Below are positions 18,493-29,300 of a stretch of DNA of 64,000 nucleotides, piece by piece (within the stretch, counting starts at the first letter, position 1; each line of letters opens with the position of its first letter). Position numbers and translations under genes: made by a program. Below the pieces are notes generated by a model. The model was not told the DNA's origin. It did not search any database and saw nothing but the letters and a program-made list of their open reading frames with translations. The stretch covers positions 310,001 through 374,000 of the forward strand of contig NZ_JAFCLZ010000003.1 in the NCBI RefSeq assembly GCF_018130165.1, given 5' to 3'. The DNA comes from Bradyrhizobium sp. JYMT SZCCT0180. GTDB taxonomy: Bacteria; Pseudomonadota; Alphaproteobacteria; Rhizobiales; Xanthobacteraceae.

Positions 18493-19533
18493 TCACACCT
18501 TCTCGAACGGCAGATCGACCTTCGGGCGCTTCTCCAGCCATTCCGGCACCGGCAAATTCTTCGCACGCATGAAAGCCGGATTGAACAGCTTGGACTGATA
18601 GCGGCCGCCGGAATCGGCAAGGATGGTCACGATGGTCTTGCCGGGCCCAAGCTGCTTGGCGAGCCGGATCGCACCTGCGATGTTCACGCCGGTCGAACCG
18701 CCGAGGCAGAGGCCCTCGTGCTCGGTCAGGTCGTAGATCACCTTTACGGCTTCCTCGTCCGAAATCAGGAACGCGTCGTCGACCTTTGCGGTCTCGATGA
18801 CCGGCGTGACGCGCCCGAGCCCGATACCTTCGGTGATCGAGTCTCCCGGGGTCGATTTGGCGGTGCCGTTCTTGAACAGCTCGTACATCGCAAAGCCGTG
18901 CGGATCGGCGCAGGCGTTGACGATGCCCGGATGCTTCTCCTTCAGATAGCGGCTGGTGCCGGCCAGCGTGCCGCCGGTGCCGACCGAGCAGATGAAGCCG
19001 TCGATCTTGCCGCCGGTCTGCTGCCAGATCTCGGGGCCGGTCGATTCGTAGTGCGCCTTGGCGTTATCGAGGTTGTTCCACTGGTCGGCGAACAGCACGC
19101 CGTTCGGCTCGCTCTTGCGCAGCTGGGCGGCGAGCCGTCGTCCGAGATGCTGGTAGTTGTTCGGATTGGAGTAGGGCAGCTGCGGCACTTCGATCAGTTC
19201 CGCGCCGCATAGCCGCAGCATGTCCTTCTTTTCCTGGCTCTGGGTTTCCGGGATCAGAATCATCGTCCGGTACCCACGCGCGCTCGCCACGACGGCAAGA
19301 CCGATACCGGTATTGCCCGCGGTCGCTTCCAGAACCAGGCCGCCGGGCTTGAGATCGCCGCGCTTCTCGGCTTCCAGGATCATCCATTTGCCGGCGCGGT
19401 CCTTCACCGACTGGCCGGGATTCATGAATTCAGCCTTGCCGAGAATGGTGCAGCCGGTCGCTTCGGAAGCGTGCTTGAGCTTGATGAGCGGCGTGTTGCC
19501 AATCGCTTCGATGACGTCTTTGTTGAAGGTCAT
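18493..19533 (-). CDS. cysK: Cysteine synthase family PLP enzyme
   Basis: 346 aa from the ATG at 19533 (longer upstream frame rejected). O-acetylserine + sulfide to cysteine is the expected reaction. The PLP lysine is in NPGQSVKDRAGKW, the glycine loop for the PLP phosphate is SVGTGGTLAGTS, and the substrate-binding loop reads ATAGNTG rather than the common TSGNTG. The Ser-to-Ala change in that loop and the length slightly above CysK leave room for a specialised member, such as a cystathionine-beta-synthase-like enzyme. It is convergent with aapP. Confidence 0.87.
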   Translation of the reverse strand: MTFNKDVIEAIGNTPLIKLKHASEATGCTILGKAEFMNPGQSVKDRAGKWMILEAEKRGDLKPGGLVLEATAGNTGIGLAVVASARGYRTMILIPETQSQEKKDMLRLCGAELIEVPQLPYSNPNNYQHLGRRLAAQLRKSEPNGVLFADQWNNLDNAKAHYESTGPEIWQQTGGKIDGFICSVGTGGTLAGTSRYLKEKHPGIVNACADPHGFAMYELFKNGTAKSTPGDSITEGIGLGRVTPVIETAKVDDAFLISDEEAVKVIYDLTEHEGLCLGGSTGVNIAGAIRLAKQLGPGKTIVTILADSGGRYQSKLFNPAFMRAKNLPVPEWLEKRPKVDLPFEKV

Positions 19534-20248
19534 TTGGAATTGCCGGTTTGCTTTGCCTATTCGTTGAGCGAACCCTAAAGGACCGCCGCTGGGCATACAA
19601 GCCAGCGCTTAAGTCGCAGCCGGTCATCCGGATTTGCGAACACCACCTGACGCGCCTCGATATTTCCCTGACGGGCATCAGGTTCGGCCAGGGCGCGGAA
19701 ATTGCTTCGCCAGATCGCGGGCGCCTTGGCATAATCTTGCCCGGAAATGCGCTCGCGGATGGCGGGAACGCCGAATGGTTGCTGATGGTTGCTGAAGCAG
19801 GCGACAAGTTCTCATCGTCGATGATGACGTGTTCGCCGGCGCAAGATTCGCGATCATGGACGGTGTGGGGACGGCTACGCCGGGGTTCCCGGGATTTCGA
19901 ATCGGCCGCAGGCGCGTTTTCACCCGCGCAGACGGATTCGGGCCGTGGGAATGGGGAAAAAACCCGTGAAATCTTCGTAAGGTTTCGCCGGTCCGGCATC
20001 ATCCTGACCGCGTCCAAGGCCGATGAAATAAGGCTAACTTGCATTTTTGATCGCCGATTGGCGCGCTGGCGCAAGCGATCGTCTGGATGGTCCGGGACTG
20101 TCCGCGCCCTGATCGCAAGGCTAGTATGAGCGCTCGGTTCCAACGGAAGCATCACCCCCGTGAACGTGTCGCAGACTACCCAAACAAACGTTCATCGCGG
20201 GCCACGCTGGAATTTGTCCCGTGGAGAACGGGTGTGACCCAGCGAATA
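19534..20248. other. Intergenic region, about 700 bp, no confident gene
   Basis: Open frames exist on both strands, but none has codon pattern, start and ribosome site that I would trust. A short plus-strand stretch around 19800-19860 translates to RQVLIVDDDVFAGARFAIMD, reminiscent of the start of a receiver domain, bounded by stops. It may be the ghost of a response regulator or chance. Promoters of cysK and of the efflux operon must be here. Confidence 0.45.
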
Positions 20249-21733
20249 ATGGGGACTGTGGCTGAAGACTGGCGGGCGCGCTTTCCAGGTGCAAGTCGCC
20301 GGGTGAGCCGCTTTGCGCGCTCAGTCGCGGTGCTCGGGCTGGTCGCCAGTTCCGCGGGCTGCATCCTGACCAAGGATCTGCCTGATCCCGCGCTCGACGT
20401 CCCCGAAGGCTACAAGGCCGCCCGCCTGACCAAGCCGCAGGACGCACCGCCGACGCTCGACTGGTGGCGCGGTTTCCGCTCGCGGGAGCTGACGACGCTG
20501 ATGGAAGAGGCCCAGACCGTCAATCTGGACATCGCCGCCGCCACCGCGCGCTTCGTGCAGGCCGATGCGCAGGCCCGGATTACCGGCGCGGCGTTGCTGC
20601 CGAATCTGAGCGGCTCCGGTTCGGAAAGCTATTCCCGCACCTCCGGCTCGAGCGCGAGCGGCCTGACCAATGGCGGCCGCGAGGTCGTCAATTATTCGTC
20701 CTCGCTCAGCGCCAGCTATGAACTCGATTTCTGGGGCAAGAATCGCGACGCCGCCCAGGCGGCGGAAGAGACCGCCGTTGCCAACCGCTTCGACCGCGAC
20801 GTCATCGCACTGACCACGCTGACCACGGTTGCCAACGCCTATTTCCAGGTGCTCGCGGCGCAGGACCGGATTCGCACCGCAGAGCGCAATATCGCCAGCG
20901 CGATCCGCATCCTCGATGCGATCAAGCAGCGGCTGCAGGCCGGCACCGGGAACGACCTCGACGTCGCCCAGCAGGAAACCGTCGTGGCCAACCAGCGCGC
21001 GCTGGTGCCGCCGCTGCGGCAAACGCTCGACCAGAACATCAACGCGCTGGCGACCCTGGTATCGCGGCCACCGGAATCGGTGCGCGTCATCGGCGGCACG
21101 CTGAACCAGATAGCCTCGCCCCGCGTTACGCCCGGACTGCCGTCGGAGCTCCTGACGCAACGCCCCGACATCAGGCGCCAGGAAGCGCAGCTGGCATCCG
21201 CCACCGCCAATGTCGGCAACGCCCGTGCGCAGTTTTTCCCGAGCATTCAACTGACCGGGCAGGGTGGCTATCAGAGCTCCGCGCTGACGTCGCTGTTTCA
21301 GCCGCACGCCGCGTTCTTCAGCATGGTCGGCAGCCTGACCCAGCCGATCTTCGACGGCGGCAGGATTCTGGGCAATTTCGAACTCACCAAGGCCCGGCAG
21401 GATGAACTGCTGCAGACCTACCGCAAGACGGTGGTGCAGGCCTTTGCCGATGTCGACAATGCGTTGATGTCGATCCGCCAGACCACGGAGCGGCTGCGGT
21501 TGCAGCGCGAGGTGGTGGCGTCCTCGCGGCGGGCGTTTCAACTGTCCGAGCAGCAATTGCGGGCCGGAACTGCCGACATCGTAACTGTGCTAAATACGCA
21601 ATTGACGTTATTCCAGGCGGAAGATTCGCTGTCGCAGGCCCAATTGGCCCGGCTGCTCGCGATCGTCAGCCTGTATCAGGCGCTGGGGGGCGGCTGGGAG
21701 CCTAGGATGGAAAGGCCGGTCGATGCTCTTTAA
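20249..21733 (+). CDS. NodT-family outer-membrane efflux lipoprotein
   Basis: 494 aa from the ATG at 20249; the open frame extends upstream to 20087 but the signal peptide with lipobox (ASSAGC) fits this start. Two OEP repeats follow, with the WWRGFRS motif near the N-terminus of the mature protein and the repeated alpha-helical hairpin regions. It is the trimeric outer-membrane channel for the RND pump encoded downstream. It overlaps the adaptor gene by 11 bp. Confidence 0.9.
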   Translation: MGTVAEDWRARFPGASRRVSRFARSVAVLGLVASSAGCILTKDLPDPALDVPEGYKAARLTKPQDAPPTLDWWRGFRSRELTTLMEEAQTVNLDIAAATARFVQADAQARITGAALLPNLSGSGSESYSRTSGSSASGLTNGGREVVNYSSSLSASYELDFWGKNRDAAQAAEETAVANRFDRDVIALTTLTTVANAYFQVLAAQDRIRTAERNIASAIRILDAIKQRLQAGTGNDLDVAQQETVVANQRALVPPLRQTLDQNINALATLVSRPPESVRVIGGTLNQIASPRVTPGLPSELLTQRPDIRRQEAQLASATANVGNARAQFFPSIQLTGQGGYQSSALTSLFQPHAAFFSMVGSLTQPIFDGGRILGNFELTKARQDELLQTYRKTVVQAFADVDNALMSIRQTTERLRLQREVVASSRRAFQLSEQQLRAGTADIVTVLNTQLTLFQAEDSLSQAQLARLLAIVSLYQALGGGWEPRMERPVDAL

Positions 21734-23162
21734 GCCGGAGTCAGAGGAAGACACCAAACCCCCGGAAGTGCGCAAGCCGGGTTTCTGGTCGCGCGTGCTC
21801 AAGCGCATGGTCTCGCTGGCCGTGACGCTCGTGATCCTCGGCGGTCTGGCTTACATCGGCTGGTACGCGTTTCAGCCCAAACCGAACGGCGGCGGCGGTG
21901 GCCGCGGCGGCGCGCGTCTCGATCTTCCGGTGCCGGTGCTGGCGGCGACGCCGCGCATCCAGGACGTGCCGGTCTATCTCGATGGCGTCGGCTCCGTCCG
22001 CGCGCTGAACAACGTTCTCGTGCGCGCCCAGGTCGACGGCAAGTTGATCTCGGTGAACTTCACCGAAGGCCAGGACGTCAAGAAGGGCGACGTGCTGGGC
22101 GAAATCGATCCGGTGATCTATCAGGCGCAATATGATCAGGCGGTTGCCAAGAAGGCGCAGGACGAAGCCCAGCTCGCCAACCAGAAGCTCGATCTCGCCC
22201 GCTACCAGCAGCTCGCGGCGTCCAACGCCGGATCGAAGCAGCAGGCCGATACGCAGCGCGCCTTGGTGGCCCAGCAGGAAGCACTTGTGAAGGCCGACCA
22301 GGCCGCGATCGACAATGCGCAAGCCACCCTCGGTTACACCAAGATCACCGCACCCCTGTCGGGACGCGCCGGCCTGCGCCAGGTCGACCAGGGCAACATC
22401 ATCAAGGCGGTGGATGCGACCGGTCTCGTCATCATCACCCAGCTGCAGCCGATCGCGGTACAGTTCAGCCTGCCGCAGCAACAGATCGTGCGGGTCAATG
22501 CCGCCGCCGCCAAGGGCGTACTCGCCGTCGACGTGTTCGGCAATGATGGCGTCACCGTGGTCGACACCGGCACGCTGAAAGGCATCGACAACCAGGTCGA
22601 TCCGACGACGGGAACGCTGAAACTCAAGGCGGAATTTCCCAACGCCAAATTCCAGCTCTGGCCGGGACAATTCGTCAATGTGCGCCTGAAGGTCGAAACG
22701 CTCGACAAGGCGATCGTGGTGCCGACTTCGGCGGTCCAGCGCGGTCCCGCCGGAACGTTCAGCTACGTGATCGGCCCTGGCGATATCGCAACCGCCAAGC
22801 CTGTCGTGGTGACGCAGCAGAACGAGCACGATGCCGTGATCGCGAGCGGGCTTTCGACCTCCGACCGCGTGGTCACCACGGGCTTTGCCAACCTGTCCGA
22901 TGGCGCCAAGGTTCTGATCGGCACCGATGACCGGGCGCCGACCGCCGACCTCGCGCCGCGCAAGCGCAGCCGCAGCCCCGACGGCAAGGGCGGTCAGGGC
23001 GGTCAGAGCGGCCAAGCCAAAGAAGGCCAGGCCAAGGAAGGTCAAGCCAAAGACGGCGAACACCGCGGCAGGCGCGAACGCGGCGAGGGCGATCAAAAAG
23101 GACAGACCGGGCCGGCACCGGCCGGCCAACAGTCGGGCGGGCCTGCGAAATCGCAGCCATGA
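21723..23162 (+). CDS. mdtA: RND efflux periplasmic adaptor (MdtA-like)
   Basis: 479 aa. One N-terminal membrane segment, a Gly-rich linker, then biotinyl-lipoyl and alpha-hairpin domains (RAQVDGKLISVNFTEGQDV, ITAPLSGRAGLRQVDQGN) and a beta-barrel region. It links the RND pumps to the outer-membrane channel. The last ~70 residues are an unusual charged low-complexity tail with GQAKEGQAKEGQAKDG repeats, absent from standard MdtA. The tail extends to within 10 bp of the next start codon. Confidence 0.92.
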   Translation: MLFKPESEEDTKPPEVRKPGFWSRVLKRMVSLAVTLVILGGLAYIGWYAFQPKPNGGGGGRGGARLDLPVPVLAATPRIQDVPVYLDGVGSVRALNNVLVRAQVDGKLISVNFTEGQDVKKGDVLGEIDPVIYQAQYDQAVAKKAQDEAQLANQKLDLARYQQLAASNAGSKQQADTQRALVAQQEALVKADQAAIDNAQATLGYTKITAPLSGRAGLRQVDQGNIIKAVDATGLVIITQLQPIAVQFSLPQQQIVRVNAAAAKGVLAVDVFGNDGVTVVDTGTLKGIDNQVDPTTGTLKLKAEFPNAKFQLWPGQFVNVRLKVETLDKAIVVPTSAVQRGPAGTFSYVIGPGDIATAKPVVVTQQNEHDAVIASGLSTSDRVVTTGFANLSDGAKVLIGTDDRAPTADLAPRKRSRSPDGKGGQGGQSGQAKEGQAKEGQAKDGEHRGRRERGEGDQKGQTGPAPAGQQSGGPAKSQP

Positions 23163-23172
23163 GGACGCAACC

Positions 23173-26100
23173 ATGAGCGTCTCCGAACCGTTCATCCGCC
23201 GGCCGATCGCGACCTCGTTGCTCGGGATCGCGCTGTTGATCGGCGGCGCGCTCGGCTATTGGGCGTTGCCGGTGTCGGCGCTGCCGCAGGTTGATTTCCC
23301 GACCGTGCAGGTCACGACGCAACTGCCCGGCGCCAGCCCCGACGTGGTGGCGTCGCTGATCACGGCGCCGCTGGAACGTCAGCTCGGCCAGATCCCGTCG
23401 CTGTCGTCGATGCAATCGACCAGCTCGTTCGGCGTCAGCCAGATATCGCTGCAGTTCGATCTCAACCGCGACATCGACGGCGCCACCCAGGACGTGCAGG
23501 CCGCGATCAACGCGGCGGCCGGCATCCTGCCGAAAAACCTGCCGTACCCACCGACCTACGCCAAGGTCAACCCGGCGGATGCGCCGGTCTTGACGCTGGC
23601 GCTGACGTCGGAGACCATTTCGCTGCGCGCGATGAGCGACATCGCCGACACGATTTTGGGACAGCGGCTCAGCCAGATTTCCGGCGTCGGCCGCGTCGCG
23701 GTGCTCGGCGGGCTGAAGCCTGCAATCCGGGTGCAGGCCGATCTGGCGCGGCTCGCTGCCTACGGCATTGCGATGGAGGACCTGCGCGCCGCCATTGCCG
23801 GGGCCAACGTCTCGGGCCCGAAGGGATCGCTGGACGGCGCGCAGCAAGCCTACACCATCGCCGCCAACGACCAGATCGCGGCGGCGGACGCCTACAAGCC
23901 GATCATCATCGCCTATCGCAACGGCGCACCGGTCACGATCGGCGACGTCGCCATCATCATCGACGGGCTGGAGAACGATCGTACCGGCGGCTGGTATCAG
24001 GGCACGCCGGCCGTCATCATCGACATCCAGCGGCAGCCCGGCGCCAATGTGATCGAGGTGGTGCGCCAGATCCGCGAGGAAATTCCCAAGGTACAGCGCG
24101 CGATCCCGGCGGGCGTCAAGCTGACCATCGTCAGCGACCGCACCGTCACCATCCGCGCTTCCGTGCATGACGTGCAGTTCACGCTGATCCTTTCAGTGGT
24201 GCTGGTAACCCTGGTCGTGCTGTTGTTCCTGCGCTCGCTGCGCGCCACGCTGATTGCGGGTGTGGCGCTGCCGCTGTCGCTGATCACGAGCTTCGGGATC
24301 ATGTATTTCGCGGGCTTCAGCCTCGACAACCTGTCGCTGATGGCGCTCACGATCGGCACCGGCTTCGTGGTCGACGATGCCATTGTGATGATCGAGAACA
24401 TCGTCCGCCACATGGAGGACGGCGAGTCGGTCATGGAGGCCTCGCTGAAGGGCGCCAGCGAGATCGGCTTCACGGTGATTTCGCTGACGGTGTCGCTGAT
24501 CGCGGTGTTCATCCCGCTATTGTTCATGTCCGGCCTGGTCGGCCGCATGTTCCGCGAGTTCGCGCTGACGCTGACGATCGCGGTGGTGACGTCGGCGGTC
24601 GTCTCGCTGACGCTGACGCCGATGATGTGTTCGCGGCTGCTCAAGAACGTCCACGAGGAATACGCCGTTCCGGGGCTCGCCGCCGTCAGCCGCTTCATCG
24701 ATCGCACGGTCGAACTCTATCACCGCACGCTGCTGTGGGTGCTGCAGCGCCAGCGCGCCACGCTCGCCGTGACGTTCCTCACCATCGTCGCGACCCTGGT
24801 CATGTACGTGGTCGCGCCGAAGGGGTTTTTGCCGCTGCAGGACACGGCTTCGATCACGGCGGTGACCGAGGCCGGGCCCGACGTTTCCTTTGCCGAGATG
24901 CAAAGCCGGCAGATGGCGGCGGCATCAGCGATCCAGGCCGATCCGGATGTCGTCGGCGTGGTCTCCGTGATCGGCGCAGGCTCGGTCAATCCGACCACCA
25001 ATGTCGGCCGGCTGGTGATGACGCTGCGCCCGCGCGGCGAGCGGCACGACGACATCATGGTCGTGGTCAACCGGCTGAAGCAGCGCACGGCCTCGATCCC
25101 CGGCATGACCATCTATTTCCAGCCGGTGCAGGATGTGCAGATCTCGACCCAGTCGAGCCGCTCGCAATACCAGTACACGCTGACCGGCACCGATTCCGCC
25201 GAAGTGACCAAATGGGCCAACAGGCTCGTCGCCGAAATGCGGCGGGATCCGTTGTTCCGCGACGTCTCGTCAGAAGCGCAGGAGGGCGGCTTGCGCGCCG
25301 CGCTCGACATCGACCGCCAGCGAGCCGGCCAGCTCGGCGTCAGCCTGCAGGTCGTCACCGACACGTTGAACGACGCCTTTGCGCAGCGGCAGATCTCGAC
25401 CATCTACGGCCAGGCCAACCAGTACCGCGTGGTGCTGGAAGCCTTGCCGATGTATCAGCGCGACCCATCGATCCTCTCGAAACTCTACGTGCCGGGCGCG
25501 TCGGCGACGCCGGGAAGCCCGGCCGGGCAGGTGCCGATCTCGGCGATTGCGACGCTGACGCGCACCACCGCGCCGCTGGCGATTTCGCATCACGCGCAAT
25601 TCCCCGCCATCTCGCTCAGCTTCAACCTGGCGCCGGGCGAATCGCTCGGCGACGCCGTCGAGGCGGTCAAGTCGATCGAAACCCGCATCGGCATGCCCGG
25701 CAGCATCGTCGGCGTCTATGCCGGCGACGCGGCCGAATTTGCAAAGTCGCTGGCCGGGCAGCCATGGCTGATCCTGGCTGCGCTGGTCACCATCTACATC
25801 GTGCTCGGCGTGCTCTATGAGAGCTACATCCACCCGATCACCATTCTCTCGACGCTGCCCTCGGCCGGCATCGGCGCCATCCTGGCCTTGATGCTGTGCG
25901 GCCAGGACCTGTCGGTGATCGGGCTGATCGGCATCATCCTGCTGATGGGCATCGTCAAGAAAAACGCGATCATGATGATCGACTTTGCCCTTGAGGCGGA
26001 GCGCCACAAGGGCATGTCCGCGCACGAAGCGATCGTGCAGGCCTGCCTGTTGCGCTTCCGCCCGATCATGATGACGACGCTGGCCGCCCTGTTCGGCGCG

Positions 26101-26319
26101 CTGCCGCTGGCGCTCGAAAGCGGCACCGGCGCGGAATTGCGTTTCCCGCTCGGCGTCTCGATCATCGGCGGTTTGCTGCTGAGCCAGTTGCTGACGCTCT
26201 ACACCACGCCCGTGATCTATCTGGCGCTCGACCGGCTCAACCGCAAAATCGACAAGGCGGTGCCGAAGCCGGGGCCTGCCGGGCCGCCGGTCGCCGGCGC
26301 CACCGAGGGGATGCAGTAA
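23173..26319 (+). CDS. mdtB: RND efflux pump subunit, MdtB type
   Basis: 1048 aa from the ATG at 23173; the upstream open extension overlaps mdtA and is rejected. Twelve membrane segments and two large periplasmic loops. The proton-relay Asp pair of TM4 is in GFVVDDAIVMIEN and the TM10 Lys in GIVKKNAIMMIDFA. With the following gene it resembles the MdtBC heterotrimer, which exports bile salts, novobiocin and similar compounds in enterobacteria; the substrate here is unknown. TAATG overlap with the next gene. Confidence 0.92.
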   Translation: MSVSEPFIRRPIATSLLGIALLIGGALGYWALPVSALPQVDFPTVQVTTQLPGASPDVVASLITAPLERQLGQIPSLSSMQSTSSFGVSQISLQFDLNRDIDGATQDVQAAINAAAGILPKNLPYPPTYAKVNPADAPVLTLALTSETISLRAMSDIADTILGQRLSQISGVGRVAVLGGLKPAIRVQADLARLAAYGIAMEDLRAAIAGANVSGPKGSLDGAQQAYTIAANDQIAAADAYKPIIIAYRNGAPVTIGDVAIIIDGLENDRTGGWYQGTPAVIIDIQRQPGANVIEVVRQIREEIPKVQRAIPAGVKLTIVSDRTVTIRASVHDVQFTLILSVVLVTLVVLLFLRSLRATLIAGVALPLSLITSFGIMYFAGFSLDNLSLMALTIGTGFVVDDAIVMIENIVRHMEDGESVMEASLKGASEIGFTVISLTVSLIAVFIPLLFMSGLVGRMFREFALTLTIAVVTSAVVSLTLTPMMCSRLLKNVHEEYAVPGLAAVSRFIDRTVELYHRTLLWVLQRQRATLAVTFLTIVATLVMYVVAPKGFLPLQDTASITAVTEAGPDVSFAEMQSRQMAAASAIQADPDVVGVVSVIGAGSVNPTTNVGRLVMTLRPRGERHDDIMVVVNRLKQRTASIPGMTIYFQPVQDVQISTQSSRSQYQYTLTGTDSAEVTKWANRLVAEMRRDPLFRDVSSEAQEGGLRAALDIDRQRAGQLGVSLQVVTDTLNDAFAQRQISTIYGQANQYRVVLEALPMYQRDPSILSKLYVPGASATPGSPAGQVPISAIATLTRTTAPLAISHHAQFPAISLSFNLAPGESLGDAVEAVKSIETRIGMPGSIVGVYAGDAAEFAKSLAGQPWLILAALVTIYIVLGVLYESYIHPITILSTLPSAGIGAILALMLCGQDLSVIGLIGIILLMGIVKKNAIMMIDFALEAERHKGMSAHEAIVQACLLRFRPIMMTTLAALFGALPLALESGTGAELRFPLGVSIIGGLLLSQLLTLYTTPVIYLALDRLNRKIDKAVPKPGPAGPPVAGATEGMQ

Positions 26320-29300
26320 TGGCATCGATCTCGATTTCGGAGCCCTTCATCCGCAGGCCGGTAGGCACCACGCTGCTGGCGATCGGGCTCTTTCTGGTCG
26401 GGGTCGTCGCCTACGTGTTTCTGCCGGTGTCGGCGGTTCCCAACGTCGACTTTCCGTCGATCCGGGTTTCCGCCACGCGCCCGGGCGCCGACCCTTCGAT
26501 CATGGCGTCGACGGTTGCGGCCCCGTTGGAGCGGCGGCTCGGGCAAATCTCGGGCATCGACCAGATCACCTCGACCAGTTCGCTCGGCACCACCAGCATC
26601 CAGTTGCAGTTCGCGATCGGCCGCAACATCGACCGCGCCGCGCGTGACGTGCAGGCGGCGATCAACGCCTCGCTGGCGGATCTGCCGAGCGACCTGCCGT
26701 CACTGCCGCGGTTCCGCAAGGCCAACCCGTCCGCCGCACCAGTGTTCGTGCTGGCGCTGACCTCGAAGACGCTGACGACGAGCGCGATGTACGACGTCGC
26801 CGATACCGTGATCGCGCAGCGCATCTCGCAGGTCCCGGGGGTGGGCGAAGTCACCGTCAGCGGCGCAGATCAGCCCGCGGTACGGATCGCGCTCAACCCG
26901 GTCGCGCTTTCCAACGCCGGGATCGCGACCGACGACGTCCGGCTGGCGATCGTCAATTCCAACCCGCTCGGCCCGGTCGGGATCTTCAACGGCGGCCGCC
27001 AGAGCGAGACGATTTCGACCAACAAGCAGATGCGCACGGCGGCCGAATTCCGCGACATCATCATCAAGAGCTCGGGAGGCAATTTCGTCCGCCTCTCCGA
27101 CGTGGCGGAGGTGGAAGACTCCGTCCGCAACAGCCGCTCGATCGCCTGGTTCAACAAGCAGCCGGCGGTGCTGATCCAGATCACCAAGCAGGGCGACGCC
27201 AACGTCATCGATACCGTGGACCGGGTGAGGGCGCTGCTGCCGGAATTGCAGCAATGGCTGCCGGGCGGTGTCGAGATTTCGACGCTGGTCGACCGCACCG
27301 GCACCATCCGCGCCAGCGTGCTCGACATGCAGTTTACGCTGCTGGCGACTGCGTTCCTGGTCATGGTGGTGGTGTTCGCGTTCCTGCGGCGGCTGACGCC
27401 GACGATTGCGGCCGGCGTCTCGGTGCCGCTGGCGCTGGCCGGCACCTGCGCCGGAATGTGGCTTGCCGGTTTCTCGATCGACAATCTGTCGCTGATGGCG
27501 CTGGCGATTTCGGTCGGCTTCGTGGTCGACGACGCCATCGTGATGATCGAGAACATGTACCGCAATCTCGAGCAGGGCATGGCGCCGCTCGCCGCGGCAC
27601 TGGAAGGCGCCAAGCAGATCGGCTTTACCGTGCTGTCGATCAGCCTGTCGCTGATCGCGGCCTTTACGCCGCTGATCTTCATGGACGGGATCGTCGGGCG
27701 GCTGCTGCGCGAATTCTCCCTGACGCTGACCTTTGCCATCGTGGTGTCGACCGTAGTCTCGCTCACGGTCACCCCGATGATTTGCGCGCATTTCATCAAG
27801 GAAGCGACTTCCGATCGCGCCACCTGGTTCGACCGGCTGGTCGAGGGCACGCTGTCGCGCACCGTGTCGTTCTACACCTGGACGCTGCGCCGGGTGCTGG
27901 AGTTTCCGTATCTTACCCTGGTCGTGTTCTTTGCCACCATCGCATTAACGGTGACGCTCTACATCAAGACGCCGAAGGGCTATTTCCCGACCGACGACAG
28001 CGGCTTCATCATCGGGTCGACCCGTGCATCCCCCGACATCTCGTTTCAGGCCATGCTCGGCCTGCAACAGCAATTGGCCGATATCGTCATGGCTGACCCT
28101 GCGGTCGCCGGGATCGGCTCCTCGCTTGGCAGCGGCGGCGGACCCGGTGGCGGCGGCTCCAACCGCGGCACCATGTTCATCAGCCTGAAGCCGCCGGAGG
28201 AGCGGGCGGGGCAGTCGACTTCCGATGTAATCGATCGCCTGCGCCGGGCGCTCTACCGCGTCGCGGGCATCCGCCTGTTCATGTTCGCCGCCCAGGATAT
28301 CCGGACCGGCGGACGGCAGAGTGATTCCGATTATCAATACACGCTGTCGAGCACCGATCTCGATCTGCTGCAGAAATGGGCCCCCATCGTTGGCAAGCGC
28401 ATGGAGACCGTCGAGGGCATTACCGACGTGTCCTCTGACCGCGATCCCGGCGGGTTGCAATTGTCATTGGTGATCGACCGCAAGACGGCGTCGAGCTTGG
28501 GTGTTCGCGTCCAGGACATCGACAACGCCTTGAACAACGCGTTCGCGCAGCGGCAGATTTCGATCATCTACACCCAGCGCAACCAGTACATGGTGGTGCT
28601 GGAGATCGACCCGAAATTCCAGGCCGATCCGTCGAACCTCGAACGCATCTTCGTCGCCGGCGCCAACGACGCACAGGTGCCGCTGTCGGCCGTCGTGCGC
28701 TATCAGCGCGGCCTGTCGCCGCTGGCGGTCTATCACTCGCAGTCGTTCCCCTCGACGACGGTGTCGTTCAACCTGCTGCCCAACGTGCCGCTCGAGGTCG
28801 CGACCACCAACATCCAGCGCGCGGTCGACGAACTGCACATGCCGGAGGGCATCCGCGGCAGTTTCGACGGCAATGCCGGCGACTTCAACAAGACCAGCGG
28901 CCGGCAGCCGCTGCTGATCCTCGGCGCGCTGGTGGCGATGTATATCGTGCTCGGCGTGCTCTATGAGAGCCTCGCCCATCCCCTGACCATCATCTCGACG
29001 CTGCCTTCGGCGGGGCTCGGCGCGCTGCTCGCGCTGCAGGTGACCAACACGCCGCTGACCGTGATCGCCTTTGTCGGCATCATTCTGCTGATCGGGATCG
29101 TCAAGAAGAACGGCATCATGATGGTGGATTTCGCGCTCGACGCCGAGCGCCACCGCGGCCTGTCGTCGGCGGACGCGATCTTCGAGGCCTGCACCGCCCG
29201 GTTCCGGCCGATCCTGATGACGACGCTGGCGGCGCTGTTCGCGGGCATTCCATTGGTGATCGCGACCGGCCCGGGCACCGAGCTGCGCCGGCCGCTCGGA

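Noticed and set aside
19790-19860. Receiver-domain-like string VLIVDDD in an otherwise empty region
   Set aside because: Only about 20 residues between stops; no phosphorylation-site region or second domain follows. Too short to call a pseudogene.
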